Shown: one piece after another, positions 20,977 to 28,955 of the stretch | Position numbering within the stretch: the stretch's first letter is position 1 | How the letters are laid out: the number at the start of each line of letters is the position of its first letter | Assembly: GCF_001423765.1 (NCBI RefSeq) | Contig: NZ_LMPG01000001.1 | Span: 316,073 to 380,072 of the forward strand | From: Sphingomonas sp. Leaf343 | GTDB lineage: Bacteria > Pseudomonadota > Alphaproteobacteria > Sphingomonadales > Sphingomonadaceae | DNA length: 64,000 nucleotides | Direction: 5' to 3' | The notes under the pieces: model-generated | Database searches by the model: none | What the model was told of the DNA's origin: nothing | What the model saw: only the letters and a program-made list of their open reading frames with translations | Program-made: the position numbers and the translations under genes

Positions 20977-22497
20977 ATGGCGACCAGCATCTCTGCCGTC
21001 CGCACGCCGCGGTTCGTCCTCGTCGCCGAGCAGGCGGCGGCGCGGCACTGGCGGCCGGCGCTGCTCGCGACGGCGCTGGTGCTCGGTGTTGCGACGCGAT
21101 TGTTGTTCAACCGGCAGGCGCCGCTCTGGTTCGACGAGACCTTCACCGGCGTGATCGCCAGCCAACGCGATCTGGCGGGGTTATGGGTCTGGTTGCGCGG
21201 TGAACTGACCGGGCCGTTGTTCTACGCGCCGCTGTGGCTGTGGGCGCGCGTCGCGGGGACCAGCGACGTGGCGTTGCGCCTGCCCAGCCTGATCCTGTCA
21301 TTGGCGGTGCCGGCGATGATCCTGTGGCGCGGCCATCCGGATCGCGACATCCGCCTGCTCTGGGCCTGTACGTCGTTATTGTGGTTGCCGGCCCCGATCC
21401 TGTCGAGCGATGCGCGGCCGTATTCCTTGCTGGCGTTCCAGGCGACGGCGCAGGGCATCGCCTTCGTGGCGGCGATGCGCCGCACGACCACGTCGCGGAT
21501 GCTGATCTGGACGGCGATCACGACGGCGATGGGACTGACGCACTACTGGGCGTTGCTGATCGGGCTGGTGCAGGGATTGATCGTCGTCGGCACGCGGCCG
21601 CGGCGCGCGCTGGCGACCTGGCCCGCGTTGGCACCATTCGCCGTCCTGCTCGCATGGATGGCGGTGCATCTGCCGTTCGTGCTGCGGTTCACGGGCGGCT
21701 ATGTCGGCAGCAGCTATACGATCCCGTGGTCCAGCATCGTCAGCCTGCCCGGCGTGCTTGCGGGAACGCCACTGTTCGCCGGGATCGGCGTCGCGGCGAT
21801 GCTGTGGACGCTGGTCGAGCGATTGAGGAGAGGCCGGTCGGGGTTCGGCGGGTCGTTGAGCCTCAACCCGTCACCGGAGGCGTGGCTGGGTATCAGTGGC
21901 GTCGTCGCGGTGCTGCTGTTCTTCGTGATCGGCGTCTATCGTCCCGGTTTCGCGCCTCGTTATCTGCTGCCGTCCTGTCCGGCCCTGCTGTTCGGCGTCG
22001 CGGTCTGGGCGCGGTGGGCGCTTCGCTTCAACGCACCGGCCGTCGCGGCGGCGTTCCTCGCGATGATCGTCGGCGCGGTGGGGCTGGTCGGCTCGTCCCT
22101 CGGCGCGCAGGAGGCGGATCAGCGCCATTCGTTCAATCTGGAACGCCCCAGCGAATGGCTGATGCAGCAGCCCGTTCGCGAACTGGTGTTCGTGTGGAGC
22201 GACCCCGACGCCGAACGGTCCGACACCGGCCGGATGGCGCAGGTCGCGCGCTTCTTCTTCGATCGCGCGGGGCGGCGCGTCGCCGTGCGCCAGATCATCG
22301 TGCCCGCCCATGTCAATGCCAGCGGCCATGTCCTTGCGCGGGCGGGCCATGCAGCGGGGACGGTGATCCTGTGGGTCGCGAACACGCCGCATCTGGGCGA
22401 TGCTCCCCGCAATCCGGATTTTGCCCGCGACCCGCGCTGGGATTGCCGCGATTTTGGCAACGGACTGGCGGTGTCGACGGCATGCCGTCTGCGCTAG
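20977..22497 (+). CDS. GT-C (GT39-like) polytopic membrane glycosyltransferase
   Basis: 506 residues with about ten predicted membrane helices. Near the N-terminus, LFNRQAPLWFDETFTGVIAS holds the Asp-Glu pair in the first periplasmic loop that is typical of GT-C enzymes using polyprenyl-phosphate sugars (PMT/ArnT type). SSDARPYSLLAFQATAQG further supports the family. After about residue 380 a soluble C-terminal tail begins (SFNLERPSEWLMQQPVRELV). The acceptor (protein, lipid A or polymer) cannot be told. A 93-base gap follows priA, including a direct repeat ACCATTCGCA (about 20930 and 20950). It overlaps hemW at the 3-prime ends by 4 bases. Confidence 0.75.
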   Translation: MATSISAVRTPRFVLVAEQAAARHWRPALLATALVLGVATRLLFNRQAPLWFDETFTGVIASQRDLAGLWVWLRGELTGPLFYAPLWLWARVAGTSDVALRLPSLILSLAVPAMILWRGHPDRDIRLLWACTSLLWLPAPILSSDARPYSLLAFQATAQGIAFVAAMRRTTTSRMLIWTAITTAMGLTHYWALLIGLVQGLIVVGTRPRRALATWPALAPFAVLLAWMAVHLPFVLRFTGGYVGSSYTIPWSSIVSLPGVLAGTPLFAGIGVAAMLWTLVERLRRGRSGFGGSLSLNPSPEAWLGISGVVAVLLFFVIGVYRPGFAPRYLLPSCPALLFGVAVWARWALRFNAPAVAAAFLAMIVGAVGLVGSSLGAQEADQRHSFNLERPSEWLMQQPVRELVFVWSDPDAERSDTGRMAQVARFFFDRAGRRVAVRQIIVPAHVNASGHVLARAGHAAGTVILWVANTPHLGDAPRNPDFARDPRWDCRDFGNGLAVSTACRLR

Positions 22498-23645
22498 GCG
22501 ACGACGCGCGTTTCCACGACCTCGGTCAGGATCGCGTCGAGTAGCAGCGCTCCCGCTCCGGTCACGCGCAGCCGATCCGGTGTCGCGACGATCAGCCCCA
22601 GCGCCGACAGCCGCTCAATCGCGCGCCAGTCCAGTGGAGCGAAGCCGCCCGCCAGCGCCGCGATCCGTGACAGGTCCACGCCCTCCGCCAGTCTCAGGCC
22701 CATCAGCAGCGCCTCGACCGCGCGGGTATGGGGGGTGAGCGGGTCCTCGACCTGCGCGCCGTGGCCGTTGCGCGCGACCGCGCCCAGCCAGTTTTCCGGC
22801 TTCTTGTGGCGCACCGTCGCCAGCGTGCCGCGCCGTCCGTGCGCGCCCGGCCCGATGCCGGCATAATCGCCATAGCGCCAGTATGTCAGATTATGGCGGC
22901 TCTCCGCGCCCGGACGGGCATGGTTCGACGTTTCATAGGCCGGCAGCCCCGCCGTCGCCGTCATCGCCCGTGTTGCCTCGTACAGGTCGGCCGCCGAGTC
23001 GCCATCGGGGATCGTCAGCCGCCCCGCCGCCGCGTCGGTGGCGAAGCGCGTGCCCGGTTCGATCGTCAATTGATACAGCGACAGGTGCTCGGTCCCCAGC
23101 GCCAGCGCCCGGGTCAGGTCCGCCTGCCATTCGCCCATCGTCTGTCCGGGCAGCGCGTAGATCAGGTCGAAACTGACGCGTGCGAAGGCAGCTTGCGCGG
23201 TCGCGAGCGCCGCCAGCCCCTCGTCCACGTCGTGCGCACGGCCCAGAAAGTGCAGCGCCTCGTTCCGCAGCGATTGCAGGCCCAGCGACACGCGATTGAC
23301 CCCGACGCTCGCCAGATCGGCGAAACGCGCCGCCTCGACGGATGACGGGTTCGCCTCCAGCGTGATCTCTACGTCGTCCGCGAAGCCCCACGCCCGCTCC
23401 GCCGCCGCCAGCACCGCTGCGATGGTGGCGGGGGGCATCAGCGACGGGGTGCCGCCGCCGAAGAAGATCGATCCCAGCCGCCGGCCCGGCGTCAGCGCCG
23501 CCTCATACGCCAGATCCGCCAGCATCGCGTCGCGCCATGCCGCCTGATCGACGGAATCGCGGACGTGGCTGTTGAAATCACAATAGGGGCATTTCGATAT
23601 GCAGAACGGCCAATGGACGTAGAGGGCCAGATCGGGTGCGGTCAT
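22494..23645 (-). CDS. hemW: Heme chaperone HemW (radical SAM)
   Basis: A 383-residue radical SAM protein with the iron-sulfur motif HWPFCISKCPYCDFNSHV (Cys15, Cys19, Cys22), IFFGGGTPSLM, RVSLGLQSL and the C-terminal HemN-like domain (HNLTYWRYGDYAGIGPGAHG). True coproporphyrinogen oxidase HemN has a fourth Cys after the triad; here the position is Asp (PYCDF), as in HemW, which inserts heme rather than decarboxylating. It is divergent from the CAP-domain lipoprotein with an 11-base gap. Confidence 0.93.
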   Translation of the reverse strand: MTAPDLALYVHWPFCISKCPYCDFNSHVRDSVDQAAWRDAMLADLAYEAALTPGRRLGSIFFGGGTPSLMPPATIAAVLAAAERAWGFADDVEITLEANPSSVEAARFADLASVGVNRVSLGLQSLRNEALHFLGRAHDVDEGLAALATAQAAFARVSFDLIYALPGQTMGEWQADLTRALALGTEHLSLYQLTIEPGTRFATDAAAGRLTIPDGDSAADLYEATRAMTATAGLPAYETSNHARPGAESRHNLTYWRYGDYAGIGPGAHGRRGTLATVRHKKPENWLGAVARNGHGAQVEDPLTPHTRAVEALLMGLRLAEGVDLSRIAALAGGFAPLDWRAIERLSALGLIVATPDRLRVTGAGALLLDAILTEVVETRVVA

Positions 23646-23656
23646 CGGATGGGTCT

Positions 23657-24223
23657 ATGGAGATGCGAGGGATGCGTGGAAAGCTCTGGATTGCGGCGCT
23701 GCTGATGCTCGCATCCTGCGCGGACGGTCCGCCGCGCGTGGTGGAACGGCGGATCGACAGCGCACCGGCCCCGCGCGGCGCGGCGCTGTTGCGGACGACG
23801 ATGCTGGACGGCCAGAATGCCGAGCGCGCCACGCTGGGCCTGCCCCTGCTGACGTGGGACGAGAATCTCGCGACCAGCGCCCGCGCCTATGCGCGGCAGA
23901 TGACGTACACCGGCCGGTTCCAGCATGCCGAACAGCCGAGGGGGCCGACGCGGGAGGGGGAGAATTTGTGGACCGGCACGACCCGCGCCTACACCTATGC
24001 CGAGATGCTGGGCCACTGGCTCGACGAGCGGCAGGCGTTCGTCAACGGCGTCACGCCCGCCTATAGTCGTACCGGCCGGTATCAGGACGCCAGCCATTAT
24101 GCCCAGATCGTCTGGCGCAATTCGCAGCGCATGGGCTGCGCGATGGCCGGCGATGATCGCGACGAATATCTGGTGTGCCGGTACAGCCCGACCGGCAACG
24201 TGGTGGGTGAGAGGGTGTATTGA
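23657..24223 (+). CDS. CAP/SCP-domain lipoprotein
   Basis: 188 residues from the ATG at 23657; the signal ends in the lipobox LMLASC, so the mature protein is likely a lipoprotein. The CAP domain follows: NAERATLGLPLLTWDENLAT, RFQHAEQ, REGENLW, and SHYAQIVWRNSQRMGCA with CRYSPTGNVVGERVY at the end; the conserved His and Glu residues of the CAP cavity are present. Bacterial CAP proteins are secreted with largely unknown roles. Alternative Met codons occur at 23663 and 23672. Confidence 0.85.
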   Translation: MEMRGMRGKLWIAALLMLASCADGPPRVVERRIDSAPAPRGAALLRTTMLDGQNAERATLGLPLLTWDENLATSARAYARQMTYTGRFQHAEQPRGPTREGENLWTGTTRAYTYAEMLGHWLDERQAFVNGVTPAYSRTGRYQDASHYAQIVWRNSQRMGCAMAGDDRDEYLVCRYSPTGNVVGERVY

Positions 24224-24296
24224 TCCACGCGATTTGGCGACACGCCTGCGTCAAGCTACAGCAGCACCCGTGTCAGTACCCGCTTCCGCCAAGGCC

Positions 24297-26141
24297 ATGA
24301 TCCGGCATCTGTTTACCGTCATCGCGGTGCTGGCCGCCCTCGTCACTGCGGCCGGGCCCGCCGCCGCGCAGACCGGGCAGTTCGATCTCGTCGGCCCCAC
24401 TCTCCGGGTCTCGGTCAGGCACGGGAGCGTCACGCTGCCGCTGTCGCAGGTGCCTAACCTGACCGCAGGCGACCGTATCCGCGTGGCGGTCGATCTGCCG
24501 CCGGAACAGGGCGCACACTATCTGATGGTGCTCGCCTTCCTGCGTGGTGCGACCAACCCGCCGCCCAAGGACTGGCTGACGCAGGCGGAGACGTGGCAGC
24601 CGAAAAAGGCCATCATCGACACCGTCGTGCCGAAGGGCGCGGAGCAGGCATTGGTCTTTCTGGTTCCCGACATCGGCGGTGCGATCGGCGCGGTGACGGC
24701 GGCGGTCCGCGACCGGCCCGGCGCGTTCGTGCGCGCGTCGCAGGAACTCAATCAGGCGATGCTCGATCGTGCGCGGCTGGCGGCGTTCCTCGACGGCATC
24801 CACCGCTACGACGCGACCCGGATCGCGGAGGTTTCGCCGCAACTCGCGCAAAGCCTCGCGGTGAAGCTCGATACCAATTGCCTGCTGCGTCAGGCGGATA
24901 CGCAGGCAGCCTGCCTGACGCAGAGCAGCAACGCCGTCGTCCTCGCCGACAGCCAGACGAGTTCGATCGCGGAGACGCTGGCGGGTGCGCCGGTCGACCT
25001 CGCCCTGCAACTCAGCGCTACGCCGCAAGGCGGATACGGCTATTACAGCCCCTATATCGGCGTCGTCCGCGACCTCGCGCGCATCTTCGGCGCGTTCCAG
25101 TCGGCGCAGTTGCAGTTCATTCCCGCACTCAGCGAGCAGCGCAGCGGCGCGACCGACCTGCTGCTTAATGCCGTGCCGTCCTTCCGCCGGCCGCAATCGG
25201 TACTGGTCGTCGCACTGCCGCCGGTGTCCGCGCCGAAACTGCCGCCGCTCCAGCCCGCGACCAACGCGGCGCTATGCCTCTACCGGCCCGGAGTGGTGCT
25301 GCCGGTCAGCGGTGCGCCTTTGGTGTTCGCGACCGACTATCCACGAGGGATGGCGCTGCGCGTGCGCAAGGCGGGCGGGGCGAGCATCGACCTGCCGGTC
25401 GCGGTCGATGCCGCAAAGGGTGGCTACGTCCTCGCCGGCAGCGCGCCGCCCGACGTGGACACCGCCGCGCCCGGCGTGCTGCACGGCATCTGGGGCTTCA
25501 CGCCGTTCGATGGCCCGGCCTTCGCGCTCGGCGACAAGGCCGCATGTACGGAAAAGGTCGCGCCGCCGCGACCGCAGGCGTCGCTCGTCGCCAAATCCGT
25601 GGAGCGCGCCGCATCTCCCGGTCCGATGCCGCTGCGACTGGAGGGCGCCGACCTGATCGCGCAGGACGCGCGCCTGACCTTCTCGCTCCGCACCGCCGGC
25701 CGCTTCTCGCCCGGTGATACGGTGGAGATCGCCGCCGCGGACGATCGCCTGACGACGACCGTACCGCTCCGCCTGCAGGACGCGCAGGTCGCGGTCGCCA
25801 CCGTCTCGCCCGGCACGGCGCTCGGCCCCTCCGCCTATGGCCCGCTACGCTTCCGCCTGAAGCGCGGCGACGCCACCGGCGAGTGGCAGAAGCTGGCGAC
25901 GCTCGTCCGGCTGCCGACGCTCGGCGGCTTCGCGTGCGATCCGGTGCGCTGCACGGTCAGCGGCAGCAACCTGTTCCTGATCCGCGACGTCGGCACCGGC
26001 GGTCCGGAGCGGACGGCGGTGCCGGACGGTTTCACCGGCACGACGATCGACCTGCCGCCCGCCGCCACGCCGCCGACCAGCCTGTCGCTGGCATTGCGCG
26101 ACGATCCCGACGCGAGGGCGGTCGCCACCCTGTCCCCCTGA
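24297..26141 (+). CDS. Large secreted protein of unknown function
   Basis: 614 residues from the ATG at 24297 (MIRHLFTVIAVLAALVTAAG then PAAAQTG), a good Sec signal peptide. The chain has mostly beta-type segments (TGQFDLVGPTLRVSVRHG, GDRIRVAVDLPPEQGAHY near the start; repeated FRLKRGD/ALRDDPD-like segments near the end) and two Cys pairs (LDTNCLLRQADTQAACL; CDPVRC) that could form disulfides. A central helical part (about 150-250) separates beta-rich ends. I do not recognise a family. A longer open frame begins at 23925 but overlaps the CAP gene. It is convergent with the esterase gene, 20 bases from it. Confidence 0.65.
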   Translation: MIRHLFTVIAVLAALVTAAGPAAAQTGQFDLVGPTLRVSVRHGSVTLPLSQVPNLTAGDRIRVAVDLPPEQGAHYLMVLAFLRGATNPPPKDWLTQAETWQPKKAIIDTVVPKGAEQALVFLVPDIGGAIGAVTAAVRDRPGAFVRASQELNQAMLDRARLAAFLDGIHRYDATRIAEVSPQLAQSLAVKLDTNCLLRQADTQAACLTQSSNAVVLADSQTSSIAETLAGAPVDLALQLSATPQGGYGYYSPYIGVVRDLARIFGAFQSAQLQFIPALSEQRSGATDLLLNAVPSFRRPQSVLVVALPPVSAPKLPPLQPATNAALCLYRPGVVLPVSGAPLVFATDYPRGMALRVRKAGGASIDLPVAVDAAKGGYVLAGSAPPDVDTAAPGVLHGIWGFTPFDGPAFALGDKAACTEKVAPPRPQASLVAKSVERAASPGPMPLRLEGADLIAQDARLTFSLRTAGRFSPGDTVEIAAADDRLTTTVPLRLQDAQVAVATVSPGTALGPSAYGPLRFRLKRGDATGEWQKLATLVRLPTLGGFACDPVRCTVSGSNLFLIRDVGTGGPERTAVPDGFTGTTIDLPPAATPPTSLSLALRDDPDARAVATLSP

Positions 26142-26161
26142 CGGAGACAGAGGGGAAGGTG

Positions 26162-26749
26162 CTACCTCGCCGTCGAGGCCGGCAGGATCAACGCCCGCTC
26201 GATCGCCGGCGCAAGCTGCTCCGCCACCAGCGCGATCGCGCGCGCATTGGGGTGCACCCGGTCCCACAGCACCATGTCGGGATGACCCAGCACACCCGGC
26301 GGAAAGAACGGGCAGGTCGTCGCGCCGTGCCGTGCCGCCACGGCTTCGTGGATGCCGGCATAAGTCTTCGTCCGCTGCATCAGGAACGGCGGCGCGGCGA
26401 CCGTCGCCAGCAGCACCGGGATGGCACAGCGTTCGAATTCCGCCAGGATCGCCTCCAGATTCGCCCGCATCCGCTCTGGCGGCACCGCGCGCAGCACGTC
26501 GTTCGGCCCGATCTGCACCAGCGCCAGATCGGGCCGCGCCGGCAAACCGCTCAACACGCGGGGCAGCCGCCGCAATGCCCCCTCGGTCGTATCACCGGAC
26601 ACGCCCCCATTCACGACCTCCATTCCCGGATGATCCGCGCACAGACGCCGTTGAAGCCGAGCGGGCAGACCCTCGTCGGGCTTCAGGCCGTAACCGGCGA
26701 TCAGACTGTCGCCGAATGCAAGGATGAGCGGTGTGGAGGCCATCGTCAT
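26162..26749 (-). CDS. SGNH-hydrolase arylesterase (TesA-like)
   Basis: About 195 residues beginning MTMASTPLILAFGDSLIAGY. Block I GDSL, block II Gly in NGGVSGDTTEG, block III QIGPNDVLRA (the GxND) and block V DRVHPNARA give the full SGNH catalytic set (Ser, Gly, Asn, Asp-x-x-His). These enzymes hydrolyse esters or thioesters; TesA is periplasmic, but no signal peptide is visible here with this start. The exact start is uncertain (26743, 26749 or 26758 are all in frame). Divergent from the SPL-like gene 66 bases away. Confidence 0.88.
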   Translation of the reverse strand: MTMASTPLILAFGDSLIAGYGLKPDEGLPARLQRRLCADHPGMEVVNGGVSGDTTEGALRRLPRVLSGLPARPDLALVQIGPNDVLRAVPPERMRANLEAILAEFERCAIPVLLATVAAPPFLMQRTKTYAGIHEAVAARHGATTCPFFPPGVLGHPDMVLWDRVHPNARAIALVAEQLAPAIERALILPASTAR

Positions 26750-26815
26750 CAACCACATAGGAAGCCGATCGCCGACATCCATGCTTCCGACCGCGTGCTC
26801 GTGCGTTTCCGGCAT

Positions 26816-27898
26816 ATGGCGACCGTCCTTGCCCGCTCCGAACCTTCCGCCCGCCTCTGGCGTCCCAGACGGGTCGTGGCGACGCGATCCGCGCTGGAAT
26901 GGGATCATGGCCGCGCGATCGTCGCGCGGGTCGAGGCGCTGGGTATCGCGGTCGAACGTCTCGCAACCGATCGCCTGAGCCTGACCCAGCCCGACGACCC
27001 GCGCGCCGCCTATGCGCTCGCCAAGCAGACGCTGGCGATCGTCGTCGCGCCGCCGTCGAAGCGCCGCCCGCAGCCCATCGCGCCGTCCGCCGACTGGCGC
27101 ATCGATCTGGCGGAGGGATGCCCGGCGCATTGCAGCTATTGCTATCTGGCGGGATCGTTGAAGGGGCCGCCGATCACCCGCGTCTATGCCAACCTGCCGG
27201 AGATATGGGCGGAACTGCCGCCGCGGCTGGGACAGGGGGCGGTCACCTCACGCTCCGCCGCCCGAGCGCATGAAGGCACCACGTTCGAGGCGAGTTGCTA
27301 CACCGATCCGCTCGCGCTGGAGCATCTGACCGGGTCGCTGTCGGCGACGATCACGTGGTTTGGGGCGTGGGATGCCGATGTGCAGCTTCGCTTCACCAGC
27401 AAGTTCGCCGCGGTCGATCCGCTTCTTACGCTGGATCATCGTGGCCGCACCCGGACGCGCGCTTCGATCAACCCCGCCTGGTTCGCGCGGTTCGAGGGCG
27501 GCACCAGTCCGGTCGCGGAACGGCTCGCCGCGCTCGCCGGCATGGGGCGCGCCGGCTATCCGCTCGGCCTGACGATCGCGCCGATCATCGCGGCCGAGGG
27601 GTGGGAGCAGGCATATGGCGAACTGATCGCGCAAGCCGCCGCCTTGCTCGGGAATGCGCCGGACCTGACGATCGAACTCATCACCCACCGCTATACGCCG
27701 GGATCGAAGGCGGTGCTCGACAGCTGGTATCCCGGTTCGTCGCTCGACATGAGCGGCGCGCAACGGTCCGAGAAGCGAACCAAGTTCGGGTCGATCAAGC
27801 ACGTCTACGACGCTGCGACGATGCGAGAACTGCGCGCGTTCTTCGAAGCGCGGATCGCCCGCGACCTGCCGAACGCACGCATCCTCTACTGGACCTGA
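26816..27898 (+). CDS. splB: Spore photoproduct lyase family radical SAM enzyme
   Basis: 360 residues with the whole SPL active-site set: radical SAM Cys102, Cys106, Cys109 in EGCPAHCSYCYLAG, the two relay tyrosines (Tyr108, Tyr110) beside the last Cys, and the hydrogen-donor Cys161 in GTTFEASCYTDPLALEH, the position of Cys141 in Bacillus. The downstream RFTSKF, RASINPAW, GYPLGLTIAPI and IELITHRYTPGSK segments also follow the Bacillus enzyme. The known reaction is reversal of the 5-thyminyl-5,6-dihydrothymine UV lesion, formed in dry spore DNA. A sphingomonad does not sporulate, so the lesion repaired here is an open question. The ATG 26816 is the only nearby Met; a phosphoesterase gene overlaps its stop. 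The symbol is by homology only. Confidence 0.85.
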   Translation: MATVLARSEPSARLWRPRRVVATRSALEWDHGRAIVARVEALGIAVERLATDRLSLTQPDDPRAAYALAKQTLAIVVAPPSKRRPQPIAPSADWRIDLAEGCPAHCSYCYLAGSLKGPPITRVYANLPEIWAELPPRLGQGAVTSRSAARAHEGTTFEASCYTDPLALEHLTGSLSATITWFGAWDADVQLRFTSKFAAVDPLLTLDHRGRTRTRASINPAWFARFEGGTSPVAERLAALAGMGRAGYPLGLTIAPIIAAEGWEQAYGELIAQAAALLGNAPDLTIELITHRYTPGSKAVLDSWYPGSSLDMSGAQRSEKRTKFGSIKHVYDAATMRELRAFFEARIARDLPNARILYWT

Positions 27899-28380
27899 TC
27901 CTGGCGGTCCTCTTCACGGCCGACACACATTTCGGCGACCACCGCACGATCAACATCCAGCGTCGCCCGTTCGCAAGCGTGGCGGAGATGGACGCGGTGC
28001 TGGTCGCGAACTGGAACGCCGCGGTGGGGCCGACCGACACGATCTGGCATCTGGGCGATGTCTGTCGCCGGCTGGCGGACCTGCCCGCGTTGCTGGCGGC
28101 ATTGCACGGCACGAAGCACCTGCTCCGCGGCAATAACGATCCGGCGGAGATCGGCGACGTTCCCGGCTGGGCCAGCGTGCGCGATTATGCCGAGATCGAG
28201 GGGGAGGGGAGGCGGCTGGTGCTGTGCCACTATCCGTTCCGCAGCTGGAATGGCCAGCATCGCGGTGCGATCAACCTGCACGGACATAGTCACGGGCGAC
28301 TGAAGCCCATGCCCCGACAATATGATGTCGGCGTGGATGCGCAGGGGTTTCTGCCGGTGAGGTTGGCCAAGTTGCTATAG
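27895..28380 (+). CDS. Metallophosphoesterase (non-canonical start)
   Basis: About 161 residues. LFTADTHFGDHRTIN (DxH), IWHLGDVCR (GDxx), LRGNNDP (GNHD-type, here GNND), LCHYPFRSW and LHGHSHGR give the calcineurin-like phosphoesterase motif set. Such small enzymes are often phosphodiesterases or nucleotide phosphatases. No ATG, GTG or TTG occurs in frame for at least 170 bases before the domain, so translation probably begins at CTG 27895 or CTG 27901 (or ATC 27898). CTG 27895 overlaps the TGA of the SPL-like gene, so coupled translation is likely. A sequencing difference could also have removed a normal start. Confidence 0.8.
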   Translation: MILAVLFTADTHFGDHRTINIQRRPFASVAEMDAVLVANWNAAVGPTDTIWHLGDVCRRLADLPALLAALHGTKHLLRGNNDPAEIGDVPGWASVRDYAEIEGEGRRLVLCHYPFRSWNGQHRGAINLHGHSHGRLKPMPRQYDVGVDAQGFLPVRLAKLL

Positions 28381-28390
28381 GGATAGTTTC

Positions 28391-28488
28391 CGTCATGCCG
28401 GGCTTGTCCCGGCATCCACCGTTTCCCGACGTAAAGCCTGCTGCGCCTCCGGCACCGTGGATGCAGGGACGAACCTGGCATGACGAAG
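28391..28488. repeat. Inverted pair of CGTCATGCCGGG repeats
   Basis: CGTCATGCCGGGCTTGTCCC plus GGCATCCACCG stands at 28391-28420, and a diverged reverse copy (CACCGTGGATGC, then CCTGGCATGACGAAG) at about 28453-28488. The arms can pair over about 30 bases with mismatches, and the left arm forms its own hairpin. It sits 3-prime of the phosphoesterase gene. Confidence 0.7.
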
Positions 28489-28496
28489 AATAACGC

Positions 28497-28528
28497 AAAA
28501 CGCCGGCCGCTTTCGCGACCGGCGTTTT
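28497..28528. terminator. Bidirectional intrinsic terminator
   Basis: AAAACGCCGG (28497-28506) and CCGGCGTTTT (28519-28528) form a perfect 10-bp stem with a 12-base loop. The stem ends in A on one side and T on the other, so either strand reads hairpin plus U tract. It lies between the convergent phosphoesterase (plus) and Cys-protein (minus) genes, the expected place. Confidence 0.75.
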
Positions 28529-28568
28529 CGGTAATCGACCGGCGAGCGGATCGCCCACCGAGGGTCGA

Positions 28569-28760
28569 TCAGGCGGCGACCGCTTCGAAGTGACCGCACC
28601 AGTCACTGGCCTCAACCTTCGGCCAGACGCCGGCGGTGTCGCCGCTCGGCTGGCTGATCGGTGGGTTGTAGCGGCACAGGCCGAGCTGCTCGCCCGAAGC
28701 CTCGGTGTCGAAGAACTTGCACTTGGCACAGGCGGCAACGCCAGCGGTGGTGAGGGCCAT
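28569..28760 (-). CDS. Small four-Cys protein, likely stress-induced
   Basis: 63 residues from the ATG at 28758-28760 (MALTTAGVAACAKCKFFDTE), with AGGAG eight bases upstream. Four Cys are spaced as CAKC (11, 14), LGLCRYNPP (29) and SDWCGHFEA (55), with Trp/Pro residues between; this is a typical small metal-binding (Zn or Fe-S) or disulfide knuckle. No signal peptide. I know no function for it. A consensus EcfG promoter lies 36-61 bases upstream and a terminator follows, so it is a monocistronic unit. A longer frame to 28859 would cover the promoter and is rejected. Confidence 0.8.
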   Translation of the reverse strand: MALTTAGVAACAKCKFFDTEASGEQLGLCRYNPPISQPSGDTAGVWPKVEASDWCGHFEAVAA

Positions 28761-28795
28761 GAGAACTGCTCCTGTAGTCGTAATCTTGATGACAG

Positions 28796-28821
28796 AACGG
28801 CAAGTACGTCCGCAAAGTTCC
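28796..28821 (-). promoter_or_regulatory. EcfG general-stress promoter (GGAAC-N17-CGTT)
   Basis: On the minus strand GGAAC (28821-28817) and CGTT (28799-28796) are separated by exactly 17 bases, a perfect match to the alphaproteobacterial EcfG consensus. The predicted transcript start is near 28789, giving a leader of about 30 bases before the Cys-protein ATG at 28760. The surrounding region 28761-28955 is AT-rich for this genome. The regulator itself (EcfG, PhyR, NepR) is not in the window. Confidence 0.75.
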
Positions 28822-28955
28822 CAAGACAACAACAAATCACCGTTGCGAGTTATTCTCATGCAAGATGATAGCTGGTATCAATAACAGTATAGTTGTTTGC
28901 GACAGACTATCAAAAGCAACCGATGGCGCAATTGCGACCGACTATCATTTACAGG

